NCBI GenBank assembly: GCA_015680685.1
Contig: MNCI01004262.1
Span: forward strand, 404,478 to 468,477
Source: Gnetum montanum
Lineage: Eukaryota > Streptophyta > Gnetopsida > Gnetales > Gnetaceae
Reading direction: 5' to 3'
Length of the DNA stretch: 64,000 bases
The position numbers and the translations under genes were made by a program. The number at the start of each line of letters is the position of its first letter. Position 1 is the first letter of the stretch. Of this stretch, positions 1 to 12,883 are shown one piece after another. The notes below the pieces were generated by a model. That model had not been told where the DNA came from, did no database searches, and saw only the letters and a list, made by a program, of their open reading frames with translations.

Positions 1-903
1 GAAAGTATGGGCCGTAATAGTGATACTTGGAGTTGCATCCTTACTTGTTTTGGAAAAAATTCTACAAATGTGCCAAAGTTCATTTCTATGATCACTGTAG
101 TTAGGATTAGTTTCTCCTAGATGGTTTTGAGGTAATCGAGTGATAGTGTGAGGCGCTATCCTTGTGCTTATGGTTCTTCTACCTCTCCTTGGGCCAAATG
201 TCCTATAGCAGAAGTTTCCTGATGGATGCTAAAATATTGAGCCTCTTGCTCCATGTGTTCTACTTGTGGATCTTGTTCTCTTATTTGACCTCTTTCATGG
301 CCTTTGGATCTTTCTCTTGTTAGCTATGAGGGTCCTCCTATTGCTCCTCTCTTTAGGGACATCTACAACCATAAAGGATTTAGGACTTATTAAAATTTTT
401 ATTTCAATTTTGATAACTCCTTTCCTTTCTCATACCTTTAATTAGATCAAATTCTTAGCATACTATGGTTGTAGAGTTAGAATTTTTCTTTAAAAAAGCA
501 TCATAGGTGTTGTTTCGTTATAGCCCTTCATAGTTGTCCATTTTGTTGTTGTTTATTGCTCATAATAGTTGGCATGGTCTATTAAGAGGATTATTTAAGT
601 ATTTTTGGCTTGATTTTTATAAAAAATATTCACTTTCCCTTCATACTTACCATTATAATACCTTGCAGGCATTAGAAAATTCTAAGTTCAATTTTTGCAA
701 TATCACGCTAAGCATACCCCCCATGACTAAGTTAAGAGCTTTGTGATCAACATGGTTCAAGAATCACAAAAATGAAAGCTACGACTATGGAGTTATGAGT
801 GTTGGAAGTTGGGCAGTGAGAGTTGTTAGTCTGGAAGGAAAAATGAAAAAACCTCTATCCTCTTGAAAAGTTAGAAAATGAAAAATTTCACTAAGTTCCC
901 ACG

Positions 904-977
904 GTATTTATACTTTTATGCGCTATGATATTGAAGATCTAATATTGGAGGGGCTTTGATATTGAAGATTCGATATT
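904..977 (-). promoter_or_regulatory. Promoter-like module (GATATT cluster plus TATA box) in E1
   Basis: On the plus strand, GATATT or AATATT occurs at 927, 941, 958 and 972, with steps of 14, 17 and 14 bases. A TATA-like GTATTTATAC lies at 904-913. Read on the minus strand, the motif cluster is followed by the TATA box GTATAAATAC. The arrangement matches 34805-34890 in E6 and the U3 region 38415-38506 of the E6 LTR. It sits downstream of integrase and upstream of where the third ORF should begin. Promoter activity is inferred. Confidence 0.45.
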
Positions 978-2299
978 GAAGGTGAAATTTTTAAATTTTC
1001 TATTGAGTTTCCTTGAACAAAAACAAGTCATTTGAAATTATTACAAGACATGAAACATGTTTAGAAGGTCTCAAGCTATGAATGATGCATAGTTTTCAAA
1101 AATTTGGCATAGAAAGTGTATAAAGAAGGAATCTCCAGCAATGAAAGTTCATTAAGTGTTAATAAGATGGATGAGATGGGTAATGGATTTGTGTTGTATG
1201 AACAGATATATTGAATGATGAGGGAATTTTTTATGGACATTTATTGTTGTTGGAAGACTTAATATGATGTGGAATCTCTTGGTAGGTATAAGATATGATA
1301 GTTATACAAGTGGGTCTTTCCCCAAGTAGGCTCCAGCCCTAAATACCCTTATATAACCATACCTAAAAGTGTTCTTAGGCACTTAAGGAGTTGAATGTAA
1401 CACATACTTATTTAGATACAAGGGTATGGTAGTACCATCATTTTGGGGAAATGTCACTATGCTACACAAAATCATAAGTTATGATTAATCATACAGTGAG
1501 ATGAGATGGACTTAGAAGGGATTGTAGAAATTAGGATGTGGAGTGTCTTACCATAGGCATAATGAATTCTTATTTTTTATTAGTGGTTAAAATAATCATT
1601 AGCCTTTTTGTCCAAGATCCAAACAAAATCCAGACCATATTCTAGTGACAGCACATTATTTTAGCTCTTGGAATTACAACTTTAAGACTCCCATTGTTGC
1701 AAAGATTATTGTCACTTGGCATATCATCTAAGGAGGAGTTTATTCATGGAATGATTTATTATTATTTTTGATTCTTGAGAAGCTATCTACCTTCCAGCAT
1801 GGGTAACATGTCTTTCTAGTGGAATCCCCAAAAATTTATTCTATGCATGAGCTTTAATTTTTATCTGTGTTAGCCTTATAAGAGGACTACCTTCAGGCAT
1901 GGGTAACATGTATTTCTAGTGACATGACAAGGTAGCACTTATTTTACTCTTACTCCCATTTTTTGTTAGATCTACAAGGATATAATACAACCTAAGAAAT
2001 AGGATAGAAGTTACAGTAGTAATCCAAGAGAGTTCACAAATCCCCTTGATGTCACATCCTTTACATTCTCACTTGGTTCTTCACTCTTTTGTCCAAGAAC
2101 AATGATCACAAGTTTATTCTTAGTTTTAAGATGGAAAAAATATCATTGTAACCATGGTAAGAACCTCTTATTAATGGAATGGATGGATGAATGTTGTGGT
2201 CTCACTATGCAAATAATCAGTCCCTCATGACTTGATAACATAGAGAAATATTCACCTTATTGGACTACATATTTCCTTATTGTTAATGTGTTTTATTAA

Positions 2300-2520
2300 C
2301 AATCCAAATTATTTACAAAGGATATGAAAAAAAAGTATGAAAAAGATGGTAAGATTTCAAAGAAGATGTAAAGATTGAAAAATGTCAAAGAATAAAAAAT
2401 TATTAAAGAATTGAAAAATGTGAAAGAATATTAAGTTAAGAAATGAAAAGGTATAAAGAAATGAGAAAATATAAAAAAAATATGAAAAGATGATAAGAAA
2501 ATAGAAAATTCAATAAAGTA
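2300..2520 (-). repeat. Pyrimidine-rich tract (sense) after integrase
   Basis: The plus strand is a degenerate GAAAAAGATG-type purine-rich, A-rich run, so the element's sense strand is U/C-rich here. Tracts of like composition lie just after integrase in E9 (59160-59335) and between gag and spacer in E6 (33430-33545), always with the same orientation relative to the element. Confidence 0.6.
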
Positions 2521-2521
2521 C

Positions 2522-2970
2522 CTACTGGTGCAGATGGACACCCCCACGACTATCATTAAGATTGATTAAATGAAAGATAGAGCAGGTAGAAGACTGTTGG
2601 GTAGATTGGATAGATTCCTTGGAATCATAGTAGAATTTGACCAGTTGGATATTGACAAAAATGAGCTTATGTGGATAGGATGGATGGTAGATATGTAAGG
2701 CATTGGATGGATAAGTTGCTTGAACAATGTATGATCCCTCCCAAAGTGTTTGAAATTTGGCTTTTTGGGGTAAATGATTAGCATTATAGTAAAGGACCTT
2801 ATCACCTGGTTGTATAGTCACTTATCCATGTATTGTGCCTAAATTTGAAGTAATGTTTATGGAATTCATTACTCATGAGTGCTATGAGCCTGTATTCATC
2901 TAAAAGATTTAGATTCATGAGATTTTCTTTTTGGGCTAAGCTCAGATCAAGGTCAAGTTAACTAGTAGTA
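2522..2970 (-). pseudogene. Ty3/gypsy integrase C-terminal fragment
   Basis: Minus-strand translation gives an open stretch of 99 residues starting MTIQPGDKVLYYNAN. It has the gypsy integrase C-terminal pattern: GDKVLYY near its start, then the TLWEG-YIV core, then a NIQLVKFYY-like end where other families have a NV-LK-Y motif. Upstream codons (2822-2960) continue with a DLDLSLAQKENL-like helix that matches the corresponding part of E9 at 59690-59830. This domain normally binds DNA or chromatin during integration. The catalytic core is missing because the element is cut at 2970. No stop falls in the 99-residue stretch, but the piece cannot be functional alone. Confidence 0.85.
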
Positions 2971-3324
2971 TGTAGTATGATTTGGTGATAAGATTTGAAG
3001 AAAATGTTGATCAGATTGCCAAAAACACTCGGGTATATCATTGTGTTTAGTAAATATAAAAGAGATTATAATACATATAATACAAATGAAAACCTATATA
3101 ACGAAAATGGAAGATAAGAAACTTATTTATGATTTTATATTTGATGATTTTTATACAATTTATAAAAATAAGAATAAAATAATAACAAACACACATGTAT
3201 CACAATCCATTATAAGGACAAGCACAATGCTTATGCCACAATCCTTCTTAGTGACAAGTGCAAGATCATATATGAAATATAATAAGATATCTCTTAGTTA
3301 TTAGCTCAAAATACAATACCATAT

Positions 3325-3868
3325 TGTGCACTTATTATCTTCTTGAATGAGAATGAATCATCATAGCTTAATGAAATGAGAATTAAATAAATTTTTTTAA
3401 TGTTTTAGCATTTAAGGTATCAAAAATGCAATAACAAATAATTATGACATTTATTCATTATGAAAACACAGGAATCTGTGTTAACTAAATGATTTTGAGC
3501 TACATAGGTAATGTAGTAGATTCTATCCATACTTATAAAATTAACAACTCAAAATAGGCATAAAAACAAAAAAAGGAAATAAACTTATCAAAAGGAGGAA
3601 GAGCTTTTCATACAAATTACATAGAAAAACCATAAATGAAATGAATGTTATGTTTATCATATATCTAAGAGCTCATATTAGGTATTTATAGTTTTTGCAT
3701 CACAATGGTAAGGTTTTGCTATTGTCCAAGTGTTAATGGAGATCTGTCTGTGCAACCTATGTCATCTAGAATTACAAAATAGGTAAAGGAACCAACCCAA
3801 GTTTACCAATAGGTGCATTAATGCCTCTATACTAATCCAGAAGGTGTACCAACATAGGATAGTTAGCA
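3325..3868 (-). repeat. LTR copy A of E2
   Basis: Boundaries come from comparison with copy B: TGTGCAC at the left and GATAGTTAGCA at the right, so on the minus strand it reads TGC...CA (544 bp). A minus-strand TATA-like CTATAAATACC lies at 3680-3690. Immediately left, 3313-3322, the minus strand reads TGGTATTG, a decayed TGGTATC primer-binding start. Confidence 0.6.
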
Positions 3869-4605
3869 AATGTTTTCCCCATCATACTTTATCTACTAAA
3901 TTTGGATGAAATTTAGAATGTTAAGGAACATGTTAGTAGGATTCTAATATGTTTGAATGAAGCCAAAATCATTCTATGAAGTTCAAAACATGCAGAAAAC
4001 CTCAAAGTATGATATGGGAGGTAAGAATATAGATATAAAAGTTAGAAACCTCAATCATGCTTCTGAGAACTATAAACATAGGGTGTAAAATACTTCTTGA
4101 GTCCAGGGCTTACAATAGACTTATAAAATACCATTAGAAAACTCATCAAATAAACAAGTAAATATTCTAGGATAATAGAAGTTAGGAAAAATAATTTTTT
4201 CTACCTTCACTTAGGTAACTAGAGATATGATTTATACTTTATATAATCCTAGTTAGAAGTAGTGATTAACGATTGGTAGATATTTAATTCACCTCTTATC
4301 ACTAGATAGAGATGAAGGTAAGTATTCATAAAATAATAGTTATTTTTCCAAATAATTCTCTCTATTATGTTTTATTTGTAGAATAAGGAAATTTGTTTTT
4401 AAAATTTCAACCTCATATTTATATTCAACATCATAATTGCTTTCAATGTTACAAGATAATGGAGGTATTGTTACTTGAAATAATTGAAACATAGGGACTA
4501 TCTAAGATTTATAAAAATTTATAACTTACTGCTACCTAGTAGAATAAAATCAGTGACCTAAGGCTACCATGCTAAGAACCACACCACAATGCTAACAATT
4601 CATTG

Positions 4606-4792
4606 TTTAGGATTTAGGTTTTAGAGTTCAAGGTTTTGGAATTAGGGTTTAGGTTTTATGGTTAGCGTTCATGATTTAGGATTATGAGTTTAGGAATTAT
4701 GGTTTAGGATTCAGGGATTAGGGTTTGTAAGGTTTAGGATGTTTAGGGTTTAGGGTTTATGGTTTTTGGGATTTATGATTTAGGATTTTGGT
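4606..4792 (+). repeat. Degenerate telomere-like TTTAGGG repeats (copy A)
   Basis: This stretch is built of variants of TTTAGGG, the usual plant telomere unit, such as GGATTTAGG, GGGTTTAGG and GGGTTTATGG. The best run, TTTAGGGTTTAGGGTTTA, is at 4742-4759. It lies in E2 internal sequence and is repeated in the second copy at 10255-10475, so it was duplicated with the element and does not mark a chromosome end. Confidence 0.8.
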
Positions 4793-5862
4793 CTTCATTT
4801 AAATAATCATAAGATTAGTCTTGAATGGTAATGATATGATTTTTTATGAAGTGATAAAGTTAGAGTTACATTGCTCTTCACGTCAACTCTTTTTCTCTTC
4901 ATTGCTATTTTATTATTATTTTTCCTTTCATTTTATTTTTTTTATATTTTTGTTTCTTTGCATATCATAGAAAAAGAACTTTTTGTGACATGTTGGAATC
5001 ATAGGGATGATTGTAATGTTAGATCACCACCTAGAGTCATCATATTGCATGAACATAATAACTCATCCTTCATCACATGGTATGCATAAGTTTATTGGAT
5101 CATAAATATCTTCTAACTAAGGTTTTCTAGCATTAAAACATATGCACGTTAGGCTAATTACACTATTTAGACCAATCCAATGATCATAAGAATCTTCAAA
5201 GACACATCCTTTCCTTGATAGTAATCAAATACATTTTCAAGATTATGGAGCTTACACCCTAGGATGTAAGCCCATCACTTGTTCATGATTTTCTAGTAAT
5301 ATTAACTTCAATGGCTTGTAGTGTGTATCTTATCTTTTCACAATTATGGATAGAGGAAAAGTGGATGCATAAATTCTGTTGCATAAGCATTCCATAAATC
5401 AAGACTCCACTTTAGACCCATTTAATAATCTTGCATCCTCATATATAGAATCATGATAAATGAAAATCAAATATCATAGATGATCATTCATTAAGCCCAA
5501 AATGTACAAAAATTCTAACTACATATACCGTCATTATTAAAATTCACAAACAAAATAGCAAAAATAAAAGAAAATTTTTAACATGATGTGGAGGATTCCT
5601 CTTTCCCACAACTATCCAGATCCATCACATAGTAGATCTATTTGTATAAAATTAAGCATTAGACATGCTCACAGATGAAAGATGCTCATTATCATCCTCT
5701 AGGTATTTTTCATCAATAAGAAGTATTTTTTTTTGGCTCATTTCAAGGGTACATGCACATAGTGTTACTTGACTAGGAAGGTTTAGAATGTAGTTTCCTA
5801 TAGAGAATCCTTTGAGTCACATCCTTCTTGATGATTTGAAGATGATGATTTTGGAGGATCAA

Positions 5863-8640
5863 TCTAGCATTAATGGTGCTTAGTTAATTTCTTCCCATGA
5901 TAGTAGAAAAGTTATCTTCCACCTTATTTTGAAACTTAATCACTAGAAACTCCATAGGGTATGACTAGCTTAACACTATTTTCATCACTTCATTTACCTA
6001 TTCCATAGTGTATGTGTATGACTAGTCTACCAACTCCAATAGAATGTTCATAACCTTAAAAGATGAAAGTTCCCAATTAAGATACTACTGTAATGAGATT
6101 ATATTAACTCCTAAACTAGAATCATAGAGAACTTGGCAATGGTTCTTTTTATCAAATAAATATACAACATGGGACCACTAAGGTCTAATAATTTTTTATA
6201 TAGTTATCCTTTTTTTAATACCCATGTAGTCACCTTAGACATGGAGATGGTGACAAGAGCATCATTAGGCATCATTTTTTATATCTACCAAATGTGGTTA
6301 TGAAACTTGTCCCTAAAGTAGATGTTAAACTTTTATTAAATTAAAAATACATCATTGAGACCTCTTAGATATAAGCTTTTATCTAGAATATATTAATATC
6401 TTCTCCAAATGATGAATAGAATGAGGTAGACCTAGTCCCAAGGCACTCACATCTACACTTTTGGAATAACTTTCTACCATGGGCTCTTGAATTTTTACCT
6501 ATAACCAAATGAATAGAAGATTAATAATATTATCAAGTTACATATATGAAATCAAGATTGGTGTATAAGGTAGGATTATAGGATTTAACTTTCCTTAGCT
6601 ATGTTTAATTAGATATCTCATCTTGCATGGATCTAAGAAGTAGAAGCTATTAATGCTATTGGAGAGTTTGGTCAGTAGGATCACCTAGGATAGGTAGGTA
6701 CTATTGAGGTGTCATCAATGAAGGTTGATAAGAACCTTCTTGTGTACTTTGAAAGTAGGGGTTAGAGAAAAGTATCATATATTGTTACATTGGACTAGGA
6801 AGATTTCATAAAGTAGCACCCCAAGGATTTTGAGCTTACCACTACTAATACTATAGAATGGGCTATGGATATACATCTCTAGGATAGTAAGAATGACTAA
6901 GGTATGGAGTAATCCTTATTTAGGTTCTATGAAATTTAGGATTCAAAGGCATACTTGATTATTCCATATCACCAATCATATGGGCCGTGACTAGATAGCA
7001 CTATGAGTCATTAGGATCTATGCAATACTCATAGAAATCCTTATCATTGAAGAATGAGGAAATCTCCTATGGATCTTCATGAATTCTCCTAGAGTAAGAG
7101 AGATTTTCTTTATCCTTACCTTCATACATCTTTCTACATTTATGTGGTGTAATTTCTTTGGATTCAACTTCAACCATCCTACCCTCAATATCCTTCTTAA
7201 GGATAGTGGTCATTTTTTCATCTATTACATCCCAAACCCAGTTCACTCTATGAGCTAAATATGTCAAGACCTTAAGTGTAGTGAAAGATTTAATGATAAA
7301 TTTATATTTTTATCCTTTCTTTAACACTAAGGGTTGTAATTGTACTCTACTTCCCATTATCAATTCTATCATTCTTCCTTTAGTCTTTCAATAGGATCCA
7401 AGAGTGCTTTAATTTGGACCATAAAATTTTATTGTACTTGGCCCATCACATACATGTCTATGCACTTCCTTGTTTTCTATCTTATACATTTCATGATGTG
7501 TATTAATTGCTTCCATTGACTAATTCTATCATTTAGATAGTGATGATTAATTTTCATATACCTCTCCATGACAATGTTAAGAGGATCATGAGCTCCTTGC
7601 CTAAATTAAGAAATATCCTTTTAGATATTTGAAATGTAGGCATAGGTTTAAAATTTTAGGTAGAATATTTTGATAATATCTGCGTATCTTCAAATTAATT
7701 TTTGGATTAAAACTTTGTAGCAGGTTTCTATTTTTTAAAGGAATATGTGAAAAAAATAACTACAACTTCTACCTATTACTTAAGATCTTTTAGAGGTAGT
7801 GATCATTATCAAAGTGTTCCATGTAAAGTTGAGGATCATCATTGGTGTATCCTCTCTATGTTGAAACATCCATCATTTTAATTTACTTAATGTGACTATC
7901 ATCAACATGCTCACTTAGAATATTCATAGCTGTAACGAGTTTGCATCATCATCACTAGAAGATTCAAATAAATGCATATTCTATGAACTACGAAGGAGAT
8001 CATTATTTTGAGTTCTATGTGAACTTTGATTGATGATACTTGATCATGGACGTTCATGATAGAGTAACCATTTTCCTTTGTTGTCTACTTTGTTTCATTA
8101 CTCTTCATCTAAGTGATCAATTAAAAATATATAACTAGCCTCCTTTTTAAAGATTTAATCTTAGTGCTCTTGCATGTAAAAAGGTTCATATTCATTATAT
8201 ACTATCTCCTAAGCTACATATAATGTGAGATTATCCTCTGGCATCATATTGATTATGATCTCTTTTAGATCATCTACAACAAGCATAGTTAGTCCCCTAG
8301 AGAATTGTCCATGAGCATCTCGTAATCTTCCATGCTTATCTTAATGACAAGCTAAGATGGCTGGTGGAAGAATCATATTCTCTAAATGTACAAAATGTAA
8401 TGGAAGTCTTTCTTTATTTTCTCACATTTTCTAACATCTTTGATGGGTTCTTAGCATTATCTATCATCTTTTTTGTATTCAAAATCTACCAAAAATACTA
8501 AAGAAACATACACATTCTTTGAATAAATGATAGAAAAAAATGTACAAGTATTTTCAAGAAATTCACTAATGTCTTCCCTAGCAAGACCACCAATGATAGG
8601 AATCCCACCTATTTTGACTAATGTAACTTATCATACGTAA
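5863..8640. other. Internal region of E2 without recognisable genes
   Basis: This is the part of the 5.67 kb unit present once in the window. It has only short ORFs; the longest I weighed, 66 codons on the minus strand at 7067-7267, has no known domain, and its composition resembles the surrounding non-coding DNA. No protease, RT or integrase motif is visible on either strand. Confidence 0.6.
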
Positions 8641-8991
8641 TGTAGTATGATTTGGTGGTAAGCTTCAATGATAATGTTATGTGGGTTGCCAAAAACACTT
8701 AATTATATCATTGTGTTCAATAAATATAAAAGAGATTATAATATATTTGATACAATTAAAAACCCTTGTTTCTACAATGCTAGATGGGAAAAATATTTAT
8801 GATTTTATATTTGATGATTTTTATAGATTTTATAAAAATAAGAATAAAATAATAATAAATACACATTTCTCATAATCCATATGGGGACAAGCATAATGCT
8901 TGTGTGACAATCCTTCTCTAGGACAAGCACAATATCATACATGAAATATAATAAAATAACTCTTATAGACAACCTTGATGGTACGACACCA

Positions 8992-9529
8992 TGTTATACA
9001 CTTATGACCTTCTTGAATGAGAATGAATTACAATAGCTTAATGAAATAAGAATTAAACAAATATTTTTAGTATTTTTGTATTTAAGGTATCAACAATGCA
9101 ATAACAAAAAATTATGGTCTTTAATCATTATGAAAACACTAGACTCTATATTAATTAAATGATTTTGGGCTACATAACTAAGGTAGCGTCATAATAGATT
9201 CTAGACATATTTATGAAATCAACAACTCAAAATAGGTATACAAACAATGAAGAAAATCAACTTACCCAAAGGAAGAAGAGCTCTTCATACAAATAAAATA
9301 GAAAAACCTTAAATGAAATGAATGTTATAATTATCTTATATGTGACAACTCATCTTGGGTATTTATATAAGGGTTTGCTAGTATCCAAGTAATAATAGAG
9401 ATTCATTAGTGCTACTCATGCTACTTGGGATTACATAATAGGTGAAGGAACCAAACCAAGTCTTCCAAGGGATGCATAAATTCCCTTATACTAATCTACA
9501 AGGTGTATGAACATAAGATAGTTATCACA
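8992..9529 (-). repeat. LTR copy B of E2
   Basis: A 538 bp match to copy A. On the minus strand it begins TGTGATAACTATC and ends near GTATAACA. A minus-strand TATA-like segment lies at 9361-9370. The primer-site remnant is at about 8979-8991 (minus TGGTGTCGTACC, close to TGGTATCAGAGCC). The polypurine tract on the other side is GAAGAGGGGA. Both flanks are internal sequence, as for copy A. Confidence 0.65.
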
Positions 9530-10254
9530 TCCCCTCTTCATCACAGTTCATCTACTAATTCTTGGCAAAATCTAGAATGCTAGGGAATATGTCAATAGGT
9601 TTGTAGCATGCCTAAATGAAGCCAAAATCATTCTACAAAGTCCAAAACATGCAAGAAACCTCACAATGTGATATGGGAGGTAAGAATGTAAATATTAAAG
9701 GTACTAATCTCAATCATACTTGTGAGAAATATAAACATAGGATTTAAAATACTTCTTGAGTCTATGGCTTATAATAGACTTACAAAATATCATTAGAAAA
9801 CTTATCAAATCAACAAATAAATATTTTGGGATAATACAATTTTGAAAAAATAAGTTTTTCTACTTTCACTTATGTAACTAGAGATATGAGTTGTACTTTA
9901 TATAATCCAAGTTATGACTAGTAATTGGTGATTGGTAGACATTTAATTCACCACTTATCATTAGATAGAGATGGTAAGTATTGATAAAATAATATTTATT
10001 TTTTCAAATTTTTCTCACTTATATTTTATTTTCAGAACAAGTGAAAATTTTTTAAATTTTCAACTCCATGTGTATATGTGATATCATAATTACTTTTTAT
10101 GTTACAATATAATGAGGATGTTAAAACCATAAATAATTAAAACATAGGGACTACTCAAGATTTATAAAAGTTTATAACTCAATGCTACCTAGTAGAATTG
10201 AATTTGACCTAGGGTTACCAAGCCAAGAAGCATAACACTAGGCTAAAAATTCAT

Positions 10255-10475
10255 TGTTTGATTTAAGGTTTAATATTTAGAGTTGTAGGTTCTAGGTTAT
10301 GGGTTCTAGGTTTAGCATTCATAGTTCAAGGTTTAGGATTCATGGTTTATGGTTTGAGGTTTAGGGTTCAAGATTCTAGATTTAGGGTTTAGGATTTTTA
10401 GATTTATGATTTAGGATATATTATTTTTTAGGATTTATGATTTATCATTTTGAGTGTTTAGTATTTAGGATTTTG
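10255..10475 (+). repeat. Degenerate telomere-like TTTAGGG repeats (copy B)
   Basis: Second copy of the telomere-like tract, with units such as TTTAGGGTTTAGGA and TTCTAGGTTTAG. It is more decayed than copy A and interrupted by T-rich stretches around 10420-10460. It occupies the same place in the E2 unit. Confidence 0.75.
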
Positions 10476-12448
10476 ATCTTCATTTGAATAATCATAAGAT
10501 TAGTCTAGAATGGTAAAGATATCAATTTGTATGGTGTGATAAACTTAAAGTTACATTGCTCTTCAATTCACATCTTCTTATCTTCATTAATATTTTATTA
10601 CTATTTTTAATTTTCTTTTTATTTTCTTTTTCTTTTTGTATTTTCATTTCATTTTTTTATTCCATAGGAAAGAACTTTTCATGGTATGTTATAATCATGG
10701 GAATGATTACAATAATAGATCACCACCTGGAGTCATGAACTTGCATGAACATGAGAATTCATCCTTCACCATATGGCATGCATAGGTTCATGACATCATG
10801 AATCTCTTATGACTAAGTTTTTTGGAATGAAAGCTTCTGGATCTTATTCTAATCATACTATTTAGATCCATCCAATGGTCATAAGAATATTCAATGATAC
10901 ATCTCTTTCTTGATAGTAATCAAGTACTCTTCTAATATTCTGGATCTCACACCCTAAGGTGCAAACCCACTACCTCATCATGATTTTTAAGTAACATTAG
11001 CTTTGATGGCTTGTATTGTGAGTCTTAGCTTTCCACTAAATCTAATCCTAGTTCACAATGATGGATAGTGAAAAAGTGGCAGCATAAATTTTGTTGCATA
11101 GAATTTCATTAATCAACATACCACTATAAACCCATTTGGTAATCTCACAATACTTATACATATAATCATGCTAAAAAAAATGAAATATCATATATGATTA
11201 TTCATTAAGCTTAAAACATACAAAAATTCCATCTTTAGTAAAATTCATAAACAAAATAGTGTAAATAAAAGAAAATTTTTAACATGATAGAAAGGATTCA
11301 TCTCCCCCACGAACAATCTATGTTTATCACCTAGTAGATCTATAAGTGTAAAATTGAGCATTAGGCATGCTTAGAGATGAAAGATGTTCATTATTGTATT
11401 CTAGGTATTTTTCATGAATAAGAACTACTTAATTTAACTCATTTGAAGGGTACATGTATATGGTGCTACATATCTAGGAAGGATTAGAATGTAGAGCGTC
11501 CTTCTTGTAGGGTACATTTAAGGATTCTTGTAGAGCATCCTTCTAGTAATATTCTTCTTGATGATTTTAAAAGAATAATCTTGTTGGTGTTAGAAATCTT
11601 GATTACTAGAATGGAGGAAACTAAAAGATATAACTGCAAAAATAGTCTTAGCCCTGAATCCCAAGAGCCTCCAAAAAATGGGATTCATGGTGCCCTAGAC
11701 GGTCTTGTTAATCACCCAAGGACTTATAGAAGATATAATAGAAATGATTAACGAAACATAGACGTATTTGTAGATAGAATTAGAAATGAAAATGAAAATT
11801 TAGATGGATCTACTTGAATGGAAATGGAAACAGAATTATAGTTATAGAAATAAACATAGAAATAGAAATGGAAAAAAAAATTACACAGCATGAACAACTA
11901 AATTTATATGAAAATATAAAAGAATTTGGCTCACAATCTATAGGTATGTGCCTAGGGGCATAGGAAGTTGCTTGCTAAAGCTTAAAGTTCTTTTGAGAAG
12001 GCTACCTCCATGATCCAGTACCTTTCTAGCTCCAATATTCTACAACTTTTGTTAGTTTCCACCAAATCTAGAAAGTGGAAATGGAAATGGATTTACACTT
12101 TTAGTACAATGGTAGTTATGTGGGTGGTCTACATCAAAGGTAGTGCCAGTTTCTACTACTGCAAGTGTAGTTGGATTACAAGCATTGTAACAAGCTTTAG
12201 GTGATGGAGAAATGGAACATTTTGTTGCTACCAAAAGATTATGGAAATGCCCAAAGTGCTTGAAATGCTATATGGGATGTCAAAATGCCAAAATTTGGAA
12301 TCATTCTATGGGGTTAACATTGGATATTTATAGGTTTACGTTGCCATTTTTGGAATTGCCATTGATTGCTGATGGATTGACATTGATTATGGGTTTGTAA
12401 TGGTTGCTACTGTCAATGTAGTTGGTTAACTTCTACCAACAGACTTGC

Positions 12449-12590
12449 CAACTACTATTAGCGTAGTCAGTCAACTACTATTATCCTAGTTAGCCAACTA
12501 CTATTAGCATAGTTAGTTAACTACTATTAGTATAGTTGACCTACTATTGTTAATGTAGTAAGTCACCTACTACTAGCGTAGTTTCCATTT
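12449..12590. repeat. 23-bp minisatellite with ACTAC/GTAGT dyad
   Basis: Unit starts (CAACTACTATTAGCGTAG type) are at 12449, 12472, 12495 and 12518, exactly 23 bases apart. Two looser units follow at about 12541 and 12567. Each unit contains AACTAC and GTAGT as inverted halves about seven bases apart. It lies inside the presumed E3 LTR. Confidence 0.9.
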
Positions 12591-12883
12591 GTGGTAATTC
12601 CAAAATGTACTACACCTAAAAAAATCCATATGTTTACTATAAATAGTAAAAGTATTTTTTGACTATGATAGAGGTGTTAGAAATGGAAAATGTGATAGAA
12701 AAACAAAAAGGCAGATAGAAACTATAGAAATGGTGGATCCCATTGGAAAGTGTCATGCCTAGTGGTCAATGTTGTTTACGCTAGCCATTGTTGACTTGGA
12801 ATGATTTTGCTAGGTGTTGACTTGGAATGACCATTGTACTTCTGCTGAGTCCTGGTGCTGACTACATTGGCTATAGCTACTGA

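Larger units (their letters stand above)
1..2970 (-). mobile_element. E1: 3' part of an Athila-like Ty3/gypsy element
   Basis: Read on the minus strand, this stretch carries the end of integrase (2970-2522), a pyrimidine-rich tract, a non-coding spacer (about 2300-990), a promoter-like module (977-904) and a leader (900-1). The same order occurs in E6 (33420-35390, plus strand) and E9 (59340-57384, minus strand), and short blocks can be aligned by eye between them. An example is the GGGTAACATGTCTTTCTAG block at 1801 and again, slightly changed, at 1901. Bases 1-900 hold no convincing ORF and correspond to the leader before the third ORF in E6. The element is cut abruptly at 2970/2971, where E2 begins. 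The Athila assignment rests on the better-preserved E6 and E9. Confidence 0.65.
2971..11587 (-). mobile_element. E2: non-autonomous LTR element in a partial tandem array
   Basis: Sequence 2971-5862 is repeated at 8641-11585 with substitutions and small indels, at an offset of about 5670 bases at the start. Each copy contains one LTR (3325-3868 and 8992-9529) with internal sequence on both sides, so the layout is internal-LTR-internal-LTR-internal rather than two terminal LTRs. On the minus strand each LTR is preceded by a purine-rich tract (GAAGAGGGGA-like at 9531-9540, a GGGGAAAA-like run just right of 3868) and followed by a decayed TGGTRTC primer-site remnant. I find no gag or pol in the 5.1 kb internal region. 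Unequal recombination between neighbouring copies would explain the layout. In a 58-base stretch after the primer site I count roughly 7 differences between copies, so it is old. Confidence 0.65.

Noticed and set aside
4606-4792. True telomere or chromosome end
   Set aside because: Repeats are degenerate, internal, and repeated in step with the rest of the E2 unit at 10255-10475.
4871-5089. Small membrane protein from a hydrophobic open stretch (also 10556-10738)
   Set aside because: The hydrophobicity comes from a T-rich tract in the E2 internal region. The second copy has different length and residues, with no sign of coding constraint.
2971-11587. Simple LTR retrotransposon with 2.9 kb LTRs
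   Set aside because: Each 2.9 kb copy contains a shorter TG...CA LTR with a polypurine tract on one side and a primer-site remnant on the other, so the long repeats are not themselves LTRs.
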